Below, one piece after another: positions 31,357 to 40,343 of a stretch of DNA of 64,000 bases (the stretch's first letter is position 1; every line of letters starts with the position of its first letter). The notes below the pieces were generated by a model. It saw only the letters and a list, made by a program, of their open reading frames with translations, was not told the origin of the DNA and did no database searches. Source of the stretch: Caldilineaceae bacterium (GTDB lineage: Bacteria; Chloroflexota; Anaerolineae; Caldilineales; Caldilineaceae); NCBI GenBank assembly GCA_026645575.1, contig JAPKMW010000006.1:62001-126000 (forward strand), read 5' to 3'. Position numbers and translations under genes: made by a program.

Positions 31357-32217
31357 TCACGCCGTAGTGAGGAGCATCGGGTTCCCTGATGGATCGCGTA
31401 CTAGATAGCCACTGCCATGCGGCTCGGCAGGAATTGCGCGGAGCGCGGCATCCAGGAGTGCCTGTGTCGCAAAGCGGATGATGAAGTAACGCATCCTCGC
31501 CGTCCCAGGCGGCGATTGCGAGGCGTTTTCCCCCTGCCAAGTGTTGATGGCAAGACGATGTTTAAAGACGCCGCCGGCGCCGAGATCGGCAAAGCGCATT
31601 GGCGGCCAATAGGTGACTGACTCGAAGCCAAGTTGCTGGTAGAAGGCGTTGGCCGCCGCCAGATTCCCAGTGTAGAGATGGACATGACCAATCTTCGTGG
31701 CCGGCGCCAAGGCGCCTTCACATCCCCCGGCTGGCAAGGTGCGCAGGACAGCGTTGACATCCAGCGGCTCTGATCCGCCCCGCACCGACCCATCGGCTGC
31801 GATTACGCGAGCCTTGTGTCCATCGATCTGCACCGAAACCAGGCGTTCCGGCGTTTCCAATGTGATCTCAACCTCAATGCCATCCGGATCACTGAGGTAG
31901 ATCGATTTCGACCCAGTGTGATCGGTCGGGCTGATCGGGTAGTTGCGGCGGATCATGCGGGCGAGAATACGGGCAAAATCCGGCTCGGTGGGGGCATGGA
32001 TGGCAAGGTGGTAAAGCCCACTGTGTCCCTTGCGGAAGGGGGTAGTTGCGCCGCCGTGTAAAATCACCAGCGTCTCGTCTTGCGTGCCAAGCTCCACACC
32101 TGCATCACCTTGCGTCCGCAGGGTGAGACCCACGATTTCCTGCCAAAATTGTGCCGAACGCGCTGTGTCGGTGACTTCCAAGTGGACAGGCCCGAATGAA
32201 ATAATCTCCTGTGTCAT
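31357..32217 (-). CDS. Two-domain VOC protein (CatE/extradiol-dioxygenase-like)
   Basis: 286 aa. First module: FGPVHLEVTDTARSAQFWQE, HSGLYHLAIHAP, DPDGIEVEITLE; second: IGHVHLYTGNLAAANAFYQQLGF and YLVRDPSGNPMLLTT. His in GPVHLEV, His in LYHLAI and Glu in GIEVEI form a plausible metal site in the first module. Resembles B. subtilis CatE-type catechol 2,3-dioxygenases; activity on catechols is an inference. Start MTQEIISF at 32217. Confidence 0.83.
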   Translation of the reverse strand: MTQEIISFGPVHLEVTDTARSAQFWQEIVGLTLRTQGDAGVELGTQDETLVILHGGATTPFRKGHSGLYHLAIHAPTEPDFARILARMIRRNYPISPTDHTGSKSIYLSDPDGIEVEITLETPERLVSVQIDGHKARVIAADGSVRGGSEPLDVNAVLRTLPAGGCEGALAPATKIGHVHLYTGNLAAANAFYQQLGFESVTYWPPMRFADLGAGGVFKHRLAINTWQGENASQSPPGTARMRYFIIRFATQALLDAALRAIPAEPHGSGYLVRDPSGNPMLLTTA

Positions 32218-32336
32218 TTTAACTTCTCCCAAAGTTATAGCGTGGATGCCATTGATTACTCGACCAGTGGCCTATCGTAGCGCGGTGTACCATCGCACAC
32301 CTGGACGGACTGGTTTGCCGAGCAGTGGGGGGCTAC

Positions 32337-32795
32337 TCAGGGTAGTAGCGGGTTGACCCCACGCACGTTGATGCCATATTCATAGGTTAGCTGTCCACCT
32401 GTACCCCCCAACGTCACCAGGAGTAAGAGTCCGATGAAAGCCGCGACCAGATAGATTGGCCGTTGACCTATATCGCGCCCGGATCGCCGTGACAACCAGC
32501 GCCAGATCAGCAAGGCCAAGGTGAAGAGTGTGGTGCCGAGGCCCAGGAATTGATGAGGTTCGATGACTGCGATCAGTGCATGCTCCTCATACGGCGAGTG
32601 GGCGAGCAGCCCTGTGACTGTCGCCGGGATGGTCGAAAGGCCACCCAGTATCAGCAGCAACCAACTGCTCTCATCTAGTTGGGGCCAAAGCCGGGCGGCA
32701 AAACTGAGTGCATAGCTAACCAATAACAAGCCGATCGGCAGATGAACGAAGATCGGGTGCAGATCCTGGGGAATGGTTGTGATAAAGTCAAACAT
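32337..32795 (-). CDS. DUF2231 membrane protein
   Basis: 152 aa with four membrane helices. DLHPIFVHLPIGLLLVSYAL with paired His, and GLLAHSPYEEHALIAVIEPHQFLGLG are typical of DUF2231, whose His residues may bind haem or metal. Start MFDFITTIPQ at 32795 (AAGGAACAAG upstream). Function unknown, perhaps membrane redox. Confidence 0.82.
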   Translation of the reverse strand: MFDFITTIPQDLHPIFVHLPIGLLLVSYALSFAARLWPQLDESSWLLLILGGLSTIPATVTGLLAHSPYEEHALIAVIEPHQFLGLGTTLFTLALLIWRWLSRRSGRDIGQRPIYLVAAFIGLLLLVTLGGTGGQLTYEYGINVRGVNPLLP

Positions 32796-32921
32796 GAACT
32801 TGTTCCTTTCATTGATCAGGTAAAACAAGATGAGGTAAACCAGTTGAAGTGACTGCCACCGCCCCCTTGTCGCGTGGTATAACCATGACTTCTGTGGGCA
32901 GTGACAGCCACCTGGATAAAC

Positions 32922-32984
32922 TTAGCCGACAAAGCGACCATAGGCAACAAAGGTGGCAAGTAATCAAAGTGCGATATTCATCAT
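32922..32984 (-). pseudogene. Collapsed DoxX gene
   Basis: AAGGAGAGC precedes ATGATG (32984) encoding MMNIAL, then a stop; immediately after comes the DoxX C-terminus LATFVAYGRFVG and TAA (32924-32922). About 300 bp between start and end have been deleted. Compare MNILLW and LATFVAY of the gene at 10692-11072. Confidence 0.75.
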
Positions 32985-33083
32985 GCTCTCCTTTGTGTTT
33001 CACTAGTTGTTTTACGTTTGGTATGTCAGTGTGATGATATTTGTTCATCACAACCAGTTGATGAATAGAGGATAGCTACTGAC

Positions 33084-33167
33084 CGTCCTTGCCGTCGTCC
33101 TTTTTTACGGCAACCTTGTGGGCGCTGGTGTCCTACCTTGGTGGAGATGGCATCGGCTGGCGTCCTT
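33084..33167. promoter_or_regulatory. Phased CGTCCTT box array (copy 1)
   Basis: CGTCCTT at 33084, 33096 and 33161, TGTCCTA at 33129: steps of 12, 33 and 32 bp, close to one and three helical turns. GATGAAT lies 24 bp before the first box. The same layout occurs at 36875-36969, and both arrays are upstream of a DoxX start on the minus strand. Confidence 0.7.
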
Positions 33168-33195
33168 TGGGGGTTAGGACGTTTTCGGCTATAAT
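33167..33195 (+). promoter_or_regulatory. Promoter of the SARP gene
   Basis: TTGGGG (33167-33172), 17-nt spacer, TATAAT (33190-33195). A 10-bp palindrome ATCACGTGAT (33194-33203) overlaps the presumed start of transcription. The last CGTCCTT box abuts the -35. Confidence 0.65.
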
Positions 33196-33223
33196 CACGT
33201 GATAAAAATTGCTATCCCTTCTT

Positions 33224-33255
33224 AGAAAAAGATTCGGCTTCACGAATCTTTTTCT
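33224..33255. repeat. Leader hairpin before the SARP gene
   Basis: AGAAAAAGATTCG (33224-33236) and CGAATCTTTTTCT (33243-33255), 6-nt loop. It lies in the long 5' leader, and could act in attenuation. Confidence 0.6.
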
Positions 33256-33331
33256 GAATGTCTATCTACGGAAGCCGCTAGTCCCCATTTGAGGACAACA
33301 TGTCGAGCTAAAATCGAAACTGCTATCAAGT

Positions 33332-36280
33332 ATGATGCTCATGTCCAAACCTACGCTCACGTTTCTTGGTGTACCGCGCTTTGAACACGCCGGGGTGCTG
33401 CTGCCCTTTGTCCAGGCCAAAGGCGTTGCCTTGCTCTTGTATCTGGCAGTGACACGCACGGCCCACCCCCGTGAACGGCTGATCGACCTGCTCTGGCCTG
33501 AAAGCCTGCCCCAAGCGGCGCGCAAGAACATGCGCAACACGCTCTGGGCGATAGGCGAGGTGCTGGGATCCGATCTGCTGGAACAGGTAGGCGGCGCGCT
33601 GCGACTGGCGCCCGATGTAGTCGTGGACATCCACAACCTGGAAGCTGGATTCGAGCGGCTGGAAAGTGGCGGCGTAAGCGAGTTGGAAGGAGCCGTCTCA
33701 ACCTATCGGGGCACGCTCGCTGATGGGCTGGTGGTCCACGAAGCACCAGAGTTCGAGCTTTGGCTGCAACGGGAACGGGAACGGGTGACAGAGGTCTATC
33801 TGCGCTTGATGGAACGCATCATTGCCTTGCAGCGGTCTGCTGGGGCGTGGACACCGGTCATGCAACATGCGCGGCGCGCACTCGCTGCCGATCCATTGCG
33901 CGAAGCACTCCACCTTGCCCTGATCGAGGCATATGTACAGCTTGGACAGCGCCCCCAAGCGCTGCAACAATATGCGACGCTAGTGGAAGTTTTGCAGCGC
34001 GAACTCGGCGTCCCACCCCTCCCGGCGACCATCGCGCACTATGAGAGCTTGTTGGCGGTCGCCACCGTACCAGCCACTAGGACAGGGCCGGCGCCTTTGC
34101 TTGCGTCCAACACACAGGTCGCCAGCCCAGCGAAATACATCTCGCCTTTTGTTGGTCGCGCAACCGAGATGGCGACGCTGGACGCCGAGCGGTTGCGCGC
34201 GGCCGCCGGCGAAGCCCGTGTCGTTATGATCACAGGCGATCTGGGCATGGGCAAGACGCATCTCTGGCGCACCTGGGTGGAAACTCGTCTCCCCAATGGC
34301 ATCATTCTGGCCACTCATGCAATAGAGACGAGCGAGCCGGTGCCCTTTGCCCCGCTGCTTAACCTCTTCCGTCAACCAGGCCCCGCGCAGGCGCTTGTCC
34401 GCGCCCCCTTACCCCTGGCGCCAATCTGGCTGGCCGAGTTGGCGCGCTTGCTGCCTGAACTGGCCTTGCAGTGGCCCAATCTGCCCCCGCTGCGTATGAT
34501 ATCGCCAGCAGAAGAGCGGGCGCGGCTTTTACAGGCGCTGACCGAGGCATTCCGTCTGTTAGCAACACCCTTGCTGGTGCTGATCATTGACGATCTGCAT
34601 TGGGTGGATCCTTCGACCTTGGACTGGCTGATCTATCTGGTTGATCAACTGAAGAACACCCCGCTGTTGTTAATTGGCGCCTATCGGCCGCAGGATGCAC
34701 CTGAACAAGTGGCCGCAACGGTGGCCGGCTGGCAACGGCAGGGCCGCCTGCGCCAACTGCCCCTTCCTCATCTGACAAGGGCTGAGGCGCAGATGTTACT
34801 GACCCAATTGGGCGCCCCGGCAGACACCGTTGCGGCTGCGGGCTGGATTCAACAGAGTGGCGGCAACCCCTATTTTTTGACGGAGTTGCAGCGCGCCCAG
34901 GGCGATGCCGCACAACATGACCTGACTGCCCTTGTGCGCACACGTATCCATGCGACGGTCCCTGCCACGGCGTTACATATCCTGCAAGCAGCCGCCATCC
35001 TGGGTGATCACGCTACCTTTGCTCTGTTGCAAGCGACCAGTGGGCGCAGTGAAGAGGAATTGCTGGATGCGCTTGATCGACTGATGCAAGAGCGCGTGTT
35101 AACCGCAGAAAATCAGCGTTACCACTTTATCCATCCCTTGGTCGCGACGGTTCTGCGCGCCGATCTCACGCCGGCACGCCGCGTCTTTCTGCACCGGCGC
35201 GCGGCTGAGGCTCTAGAGCAGCTACACACACCGGCGTCACTGCAAGTCACCGGGTTGTTGATGGAGCATTTTGCTGCCGCCGGCGCGGTAGAACGCGCCG
35301 TTCCCTATGCCGACCGCGCTGCCGAGCAGGCTTCTCTGGTAGGCGCCTTTGTCGAGGCTGTTAGCTACGCTCGTCAGGCGCTGGCTTGGGCGCCGACCCC
35401 GTCACGCCACCTGGCACTAGGCAAAGCATTGTTGTTTAGTGGCACCGCTACCGAGGCCCAAGAGCAACTGGAAGCCGCGCTCCATGCCTTTGAAGAGGTT
35501 GGTGATCTGGTGGGTGCTGCGAGCGCAGCGCTTACGCTGGCCATGATCGCGGTTAGCAAGAGTCACTTTGCGCAAGCACGCCAATGGTTGACACACACCG
35601 CCTTGGCACAGCCGGAAGCGTTAAACCCAGCCCTTTACGCCGAAGCATCCTTACTCGCCACCATGGTGGAACGGCAGAATCAGGAGTACGCGACGGCGCT
35701 CACTTATCTGGTGCGGGCAGAGCAACTGGTGCGTGAACACAATCTCACCCCATTAGCGATGCGGGCTGCCTTTGAGCGAGGAAATCTATTAGCGAACCAC
35801 GGGGAGATTGAAGCGGCGGTGGCTGCTTTTACGGAAGCGCACCGGCTGGCTGAGAAGAGTAATGATCTCTTTGGGATGGCGTTTGCTGGGAATAACCTTG
35901 CGTACCATACCTTGCTCGCGGGCAAAGCTGACCAGGCCCAACAGCAGATCGAGGCCGCCATCGCCCTGATCGAACAATACAAGCTGACCCTATTGTCACA
36001 ATATGTCTACAGCACGGCCGGCGAGATCGCCCTCGCCCGTCAGGATCTGGTGCGAGCAGAAGAGGCGTTTGACCAAGCCTATACGGCTGCTCAATCACGG
36101 GATAACCGCATCCAGATGGCGAATGTACGGGCCAGCCAGGCCCTTGTCGCCCAAGCCCGGCACCAGCCGGCACAGGCACACGCTTTGGTCGAAGAAGCTT
36201 GGTCGCTCTTTGGTGAAACGGCAACTGATTATCATGTACGACAACGATTAGAGCGCATCAGTAAGGACATTTCCGAATAG
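33332..36280 (+). CDS. SARP/BTAD transcriptional activator with ATPase and TPR-like domains
   Basis: 982 aa. Residues about 8-100 are an OmpR-like winged helix (LTFLGVPRFEHAG, RERLIDLLWPESLPQAARKN, MRNTLWAIGEVLG). Residues 105-245 are the bacterial transcriptional activation domain (DIHNLEAGFERL, PLREALHLALIEAYVQLGQRP). Walker A GDLGMGKT near 302-309 and Walker B LIIDDLHWVD near 414-422 define a STAND ATPase; the C-terminus is TPR-like. No LuxR helix-turn-helix ends the protein. Such proteins activate genes on ligand and ATP signals. Start could be 33332 or 33341 (MSKPTLTF). Targets may carry the nearby box array. Confidence 0.88.
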   Translation: MMLMSKPTLTFLGVPRFEHAGVLLPFVQAKGVALLLYLAVTRTAHPRERLIDLLWPESLPQAARKNMRNTLWAIGEVLGSDLLEQVGGALRLAPDVVVDIHNLEAGFERLESGGVSELEGAVSTYRGTLADGLVVHEAPEFELWLQRERERVTEVYLRLMERIIALQRSAGAWTPVMQHARRALAADPLREALHLALIEAYVQLGQRPQALQQYATLVEVLQRELGVPPLPATIAHYESLLAVATVPATRTGPAPLLASNTQVASPAKYISPFVGRATEMATLDAERLRAAAGEARVVMITGDLGMGKTHLWRTWVETRLPNGIILATHAIETSEPVPFAPLLNLFRQPGPAQALVRAPLPLAPIWLAELARLLPELALQWPNLPPLRMISPAEERARLLQALTEAFRLLATPLLVLIIDDLHWVDPSTLDWLIYLVDQLKNTPLLLIGAYRPQDAPEQVAATVAGWQRQGRLRQLPLPHLTRAEAQMLLTQLGAPADTVAAAGWIQQSGGNPYFLTELQRAQGDAAQHDLTALVRTRIHATVPATALHILQAAAILGDHATFALLQATSGRSEEELLDALDRLMQERVLTAENQRYHFIHPLVATVLRADLTPARRVFLHRRAAEALEQLHTPASLQVTGLLMEHFAAAGAVERAVPYADRAAEQASLVGAFVEAVSYARQALAWAPTPSRHLALGKALLFSGTATEAQEQLEAALHAFEEVGDLVGAASAALTLAMIAVSKSHFAQARQWLTHTALAQPEALNPALYAEASLLATMVERQNQEYATALTYLVRAEQLVREHNLTPLAMRAAFERGNLLANHGEIEAAVAAFTEAHRLAEKSNDLFGMAFAGNNLAYHTLLAGKADQAQQQIEAAIALIEQYKLTLLSQYVYSTAGEIALARQDLVRAEEAFDQAYTAAQSRDNRIQMANVRASQALVAQARHQPAQAHALVEEAWSLFGETATDYHVRQRLERISKDISE

Positions 36281-36283
36281 ACA

Positions 36284-36324
36284 TGCAATCGCTACAATCG
36301 GTTCAACCGATTGTAGCGATTGCA
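36284..36324. repeat. Perfect 20-bp-arm hairpin after the SARP gene
   Basis: TGCAATCGCTACAATCGGTT (36284-36303), single C, exact complement (36305-36324). It lies 3 nt past the SARP stop codon and between convergent genes, a strong candidate for a transcription end. Confidence 0.75.
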
Positions 36325-36343
36325 GCGATTGCCAGAAAATATC

Positions 36344-36730
36344 CTAAGCGGCTGCCGGTAGCGGCAAAAGTACGGTGCGCCCATAGGCAACGACGCCAGC
36401 AAGAATGCCAAGCACAAGTGCTGGCATCGCTTGTGTAATCGGTTCACCAATGGCAATATGGGTGATGACTGCCCCAATCATTGTTAGAACAAGCCCACTG
36501 GCCGCCAGGCGAACCAACCCTGGTTGAATGCCTGTCAGCCAGGGAAGAATCAAGCCCACTGCGCCTGCAACCTCAAGCACACCGATGACCGGAACCGCCG
36601 CCGCAGGAACCGAAGCAACCCAACTCATCATCGCCACCAGGTCAGCGGCAGGGGTCATGATCTTTGTGACACCGGCCATCAGAAAAACGAGTGCAAGCAG
36701 AACCTGTAAAGCGCCAAGTACGTATTTCAT
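36344..36730 (-). CDS. DoxX-family membrane protein
   Basis: 128 aa, four membrane helices. MKYVLGALQVLLALVFLMAG, VIGVLEVAGAVGLILPWLTG and GVVAYGRTVLLPL are family features. GTGAGGAGAC precedes the ATG at 36730. Its upstream region bears the second CGTCCTT box array, as does the DoxX remnant at 32922-32984, implying that the array evolved with DoxX genes. Role in the membrane is unknown. Confidence 0.87.
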   Translation of the reverse strand: MKYVLGALQVLLALVFLMAGVTKIMTPAADLVAMMSWVASVPAAAVPVIGVLEVAGAVGLILPWLTGIQPGLVRLAASGLVLTMIGAVITHIAIGEPITQAMPALVLGILAGVVAYGRTVLLPLPAAA

Positions 36731-36874
36731 CTCAGTCTCCTCACTATTTTGCGTTGCTCTCAGGCGTTTTACCTTATCCAGGCTAAACTTACTAGAGCTA
36801 CCGCATGTTGTTTTTGCCTTGTATATTGTTGATGTTCAGTATTTTACGCTGATGAATCCATTGTAACCGCCAAG

Positions 36875-36969
36875 TGTCCCTTGCACTGTCCTTTCCCCGT
36901 CCTTTCCCCGGGAGATATAGGGTGCGCAAACGTCCTAAGTTTGTGCATGTGGAAGCGTAGCGCGTCCTT
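36875..36969. promoter_or_regulatory. Phased CGTCCTT box array (copy 2)
   Basis: TGTCCCT 36875, TGTCCTT 36887, CGTCCTT 36898, CGTCCTA 36931, CGTCCTT 36963: steps 12, 11, 33 and 32 bp. GATGAAT lies 24 bp ahead (36851). Spacer sequences differ from copy 1 while boxes and spacing are kept, which suggests protein binding. Confidence 0.7.
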
Positions 36970-37082
36970 TTCGGGTTGGGACATGCTTGATCTCGACTAT
37001 ACTCGGCAATAAAGGCGTATAAAAGGTAACTGCTGGCAACCGGATGATCGGGTTGCTGTTCGCCGCTGGCGCCCATAGCCGC

Positions 37083-37112
37083 TTGCAACAAGATGACTAG
37101 ATTTGGTACACT
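37083..37112 (+). promoter_or_regulatory. Leaderless-type promoter of the K+ channel
   Basis: TTGCAA (37083-37088), 18-nt spacer, TACACT (37107-37112), 6 nt to ATG 37119. An almost identical block, with TATACT, survives at 46146-46184. Confidence 0.7.
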
Positions 37113-37118
37113 GGCGAC

Positions 37119-38255
37119 ATGGGAAGTTGGCTTTTTGCTGTTCTCACCGCATTGCTTCAAAAATCACAGAAGATCCGGCGTTCCAGCCTGTTGCCGCTGC
37201 TGTTGCCCTTCCTGGCGTTGATCGCGCTGGGGACGCTGGTCTATGCGTGGCTGGAAGGCTGGACCTTCTTAGACGCGCTCTACGCCACCATCATCACCAT
37301 GACCACCGTCGGCTATGGCGATGTCGCACCACGCACCGTGGCGGGACGCACCTTTGCCATCTTCTTCACCCTCTTTGCCATTGGACTGGCTGGGTACGCG
37401 CTCTCGACCGCCGCCGCCATCGTTTTTGAAGGACACCAGGCCAAGCAAGCCTTAAAGCGTTTGGAAACCCGTATGAAAAAAATCGCAGCCTTATCCAATC
37501 ATGTCATTGTCTGTGGCGGCGGCATTCTGGCCAATCGCGCCGCCGGCGAATTTAGCCGCCGGCGCGTCCCCTTTGTCATCATCGAATCCGATGAAGCCAA
37601 GCTCAAGCGCACCTTGCTCTGGCTGCACGCCGCCTATGTGGAGAAACGCCAGCGCCACTATGCCACGTTGGCCGAGGTAGATTGGAGCATTGAGGAGCGC
37701 AAAACGGTGGAGGAACTGGCTGAGGAAACCGGCGTCCTGTATCTGCTGGAAGCGCCGACGGAGGAGCAGCACTTACGCGCGGCCGGGGTGCACCGCGCCT
37801 TTGGCGTCGTGGCCGCGATGGAGGATGATCGCGACAACACCACGATTATTCTCAGTGCCAAGGATATGGCGCGCCGCCTAGGCAACCCCAAATTGCGCAT
37901 CGTCGCCAGCGCCCGTGACGAACTCAATATGCACACCCTCTATCTGGCCGGCGCTGACCGGGTCATCTCGCCCAATATCATGGGTGGTTTTAGCGTCGCT
38001 TCGCAGATGCTTGACCATGATACAGCGGAACTCTGGGATCAGATGCTCTACCGGAGCAATCAGCAAATGCGTTTTGGCGATCTGCGGGTGGCTGATTATC
38101 CCGAGCTAATCGGCAAAACCACCGAAGATGTTCGACGCGCCCTCGCCCAACTTGTCCTGGCGATTCGCCGCGACGGGGAATTCCTCTATACTCCTGATCC
38201 GACCGAAACTGTGCGGACGGAAGATATATTAATCGTCATGGGGCCGAATTTATAA
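37119..38255 (+). CDS. Potassium channel protein with RCK (TrkA-N/TrkA-C) domains
   Basis: 378 aa. Two membrane helices frame a pore with the selectivity filter TTVGYGD (residues 62-68). The cytoplasmic part begins with a Rossmann fold (HVIVCGGGILANRAAGEF), a TrkA-N domain to about 250, and a TrkA-C domain at the end (RVADYPELIGKTTEDVRRAL, RTEDILIVMGP). It should conduct K+ under ligand control (nucleotide or Ca2+). The dioxygenase-HEAT gene follows. Remnants of this gene occur at 30925-30969 and 46138-46199. Confidence 0.92.
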   Translation: MGSWLFAVLTALLQKSQKIRRSSLLPLLLPFLALIALGTLVYAWLEGWTFLDALYATIITMTTVGYGDVAPRTVAGRTFAIFFTLFAIGLAGYALSTAAAIVFEGHQAKQALKRLETRMKKIAALSNHVIVCGGGILANRAAGEFSRRRVPFVIIESDEAKLKRTLLWLHAAYVEKRQRHYATLAEVDWSIEERKTVEELAEETGVLYLLEAPTEEQHLRAAGVHRAFGVVAAMEDDRDNTTIILSAKDMARRLGNPKLRIVASARDELNMHTLYLAGADRVISPNIMGGFSVASQMLDHDTAELWDQMLYRSNQQMRFGDLRVADYPELIGKTTEDVRRALAQLVLAIRRDGEFLYTPDPTETVRTEDILIVMGPNL

Positions 38256-38337
38256 CCCAAGTTTATCACCCAAGTTTATAACAATGTCCCGAAATGGGGC
38301 GTTATCCGCATAAGCAACCAATACAAAGGTAAATCCA

Positions 38338-40242
38338 GTGACAAACAACCAAGAACTAGCGCTTCCCTTCCCCTACACCACGCCCGATCGGCTGGTGCTG
38401 GACTTTGCCGTCCGCGGGCTGGTCGTCCTCTCGCCAGAAAGCCTGGGCATCCCGGCAGCGGTTCATGAACAAGTGTACACACAGGAAAAGGCCGTTCACG
38501 ACACCGGTGTGCGCGTGACGCCGGCCAATGTGCCGGCCGTACTCGATCTGCTCAAGGCGCCGGGGTTGGTGGCGGCGTGCAACCAACTGGTCGGCAACCA
38601 TTGGGCGATTGTGCCTTTCACCCACAATGCCTCCTTTACCAGCGGCGCCAGGGATCAGCATTGGCATAAAGACGACAACGGCCCCTACAACAGCCGCAAA
38701 CAGCGCCACCATCAGGCCGTGCAGATTGAGATGCTCTACTACCCGCAAGCCGTGACCCCGCAGATGGGACCCACCGCCACCGTCCCCTACTCCCAATATT
38801 GGACCTTTAACCACGAAGAGAATCACGACAACTTCGCCGGGGCGGACCATCTCGACTTTGCCTATGTCCTGGCCGGGATGGAGCGGGAGCCAGTCAGCGG
38901 CCCCGATTCAAAATATGCGCTGGACGACATTATCCACGCCCGCACCGCGCACGACATTCGGATGCGCGAAGCGGTGACGAAGACGGGGTGGCCGCTGGTC
39001 TATTCCTTTGAAGCGGCGCCCTTACGCGCCGGCAGCGTTGTCCTCTATTCGCATAACACCTTCCACCGCGGCAACCACCGTCGCGATGACTGGCGCACCT
39101 GGCAGGACAACCCACGCTTTATGTGGCGTTTCTGGCTCTATCGCACCAGCGAGCCGGATGAACCGGAGGATGATTCTGTTACTAAAATCAGTTGGCACAA
39201 CCTGGGGGTGGACCCCATGACCAACCTTGAACTCTCCGGCGTTAGCGATGACCTTACCACTGTCTGGCGCTATCACCATCATTGGATCAAGACCGGTCAA
39301 ACGCCGCCGCCGCAAGCGGAGGCAGCAACCCTTTCCCCGGCAGAACTTGAAAAAGCGGCAGACCGGCTCTTTACACAACTACACACCAAAGGGGACGAAG
39401 CCGAGCCAATCCGCATTGGGGCGGCCTATAAACTGGCGGCGTTGGGTGATACACAAATCGCCACACGTCTGCTGGGAAAAGCCCTCTATACGGATCGCGA
39501 GAGTGTACGCCGCGCCGCCACTTATGGTCTGATTGCCGTTGGCGAGGCGGCCACCGCACCCTTCTTGGCAGCCGCCAACTCGCCGATCAAATGGGTGCGC
39601 AAAGCTGGGGTCTATGGCCTGGGTGATGTCAGTCCGTTGACCGAAAGCGTCTTGCAAACGGTGGTTAGTCGCCTGCATGAAGATTCCTCCGTCTACATTC
39701 GTTCCGTCGCCGCCGGCACACTGGGCTGTTTGGGCCGGCGCGCCATCGCCAGCGGCGTTGGCCGCGACTTGATTCCGCACGCGCTGACGGCCTTGCTGCA
39801 AAGTCTCAGCCAAGAAGAAAATCGTTTGGCGATGAGCAAGGCACAGGGCCGTTCGATCAAATTTGTGCGCCCTACCGATGAATGCGATGTGTGTGAAGGG
39901 GATGGCGTCGATTTTGGGCTGGCGCGCTATGCCCCGGTGCGTTCGGCGGTGCGGGAGAATGTGTTGTGGTCGATCGTCATCCTCTGTTCGCACGGGACGC
40001 AGGTGCTTGGTCCAATGCTAGAGCCAACCATCGCCGCTTTGCAAGCAGTGATTCGCAGCGAGCAGAATATCATCGCCGTTGGCTTTGCGATGGATGCGCT
40101 GGCGCGGTTGGTCAACCTGCGCCCACACGACGAACCGCAGCCCCTGATTGGCGATCTGCAAACGACGCTGCGTGACATCCTCGGTGAATCGCCCATGCAA
40201 TGCTGGGAATCGCTGGTGCGTGCGGGGGTGATGCCGTCGTGA
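38338..40242 (+). CDS. Phytanoyl-CoA-dioxygenase-like protein fused to HEAT repeats
   Basis: 634 aa starting with GTG. Residues 1-310: a cupin dioxygenase with H110-K-D112 (DQHWHKDDNG) and a distal His in LYSHNTFHRGNH (239-247), then an R-rich strand RFMWRFWLYR. Residues about 340-630 are HEAT repeats (AAYKLAALGDTQIATRLLGK, RRAATYGLIAVGEAATAPFL, KAGVYGLGDVSPL). A DECDVCEGDG segment near 520 adds a CxxC. Expected to be an Fe(II)/2-oxoglutarate oxygenase acting on a bound partner or substrate through the HEAT scaffold (inference). Upstream AAAGG serves the GTG. Confidence 0.83.
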   Translation: MTNNQELALPFPYTTPDRLVLDFAVRGLVVLSPESLGIPAAVHEQVYTQEKAVHDTGVRVTPANVPAVLDLLKAPGLVAACNQLVGNHWAIVPFTHNASFTSGARDQHWHKDDNGPYNSRKQRHHQAVQIEMLYYPQAVTPQMGPTATVPYSQYWTFNHEENHDNFAGADHLDFAYVLAGMEREPVSGPDSKYALDDIIHARTAHDIRMREAVTKTGWPLVYSFEAAPLRAGSVVLYSHNTFHRGNHRRDDWRTWQDNPRFMWRFWLYRTSEPDEPEDDSVTKISWHNLGVDPMTNLELSGVSDDLTTVWRYHHHWIKTGQTPPPQAEAATLSPAELEKAADRLFTQLHTKGDEAEPIRIGAAYKLAALGDTQIATRLLGKALYTDRESVRRAATYGLIAVGEAATAPFLAAANSPIKWVRKAGVYGLGDVSPLTESVLQTVVSRLHEDSSVYIRSVAAGTLGCLGRRAIASGVGRDLIPHALTALLQSLSQEENRLAMSKAQGRSIKFVRPTDECDVCEGDGVDFGLARYAPVRSAVRENVLWSIVILCSHGTQVLGPMLEPTIAALQAVIRSEQNIIAVGFAMDALARLVNLRPHDEPQPLIGDLQTTLRDILGESPMQCWESLVRAGVMPS

Positions 40243-40343
40243 ACTGACTGCCACTGATCGTAGTGCTGACCGATCATTGGATGGCGCATACGGGGTCTTT
40301 GACTTAAGAATGGCTGTTGGCCGGGTCAAGAACCTTTCTTCCC

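Larger units (their letters stand above)
32796..33331. other. Regulatory region with a DoxX remnant
   Basis: 536 bp between DUF2231 and the SARP gene. Contains a collapsed DoxX gene (32922-32984), an inverted repeat GTGATGA (33031) with TCATCAC (33045), the CGTCCTT box array, the SARP promoter and a hairpin at 33224-33255. Confidence 0.6.
36731..37118. other. Divergent control region, DoxX and K+ channel
   Basis: 388 bp holding the box array (36875-36969), a TATACT at 36998-37003, and the channel promoter (37083-37112). No gene is evident. Confidence 0.5.

Noticed and set aside
36798..37160. Open frame across the DoxX/channel control region
   Set aside because: Covers the box array and the channel promoter; composition is not protein-like and no ribosome site is present.
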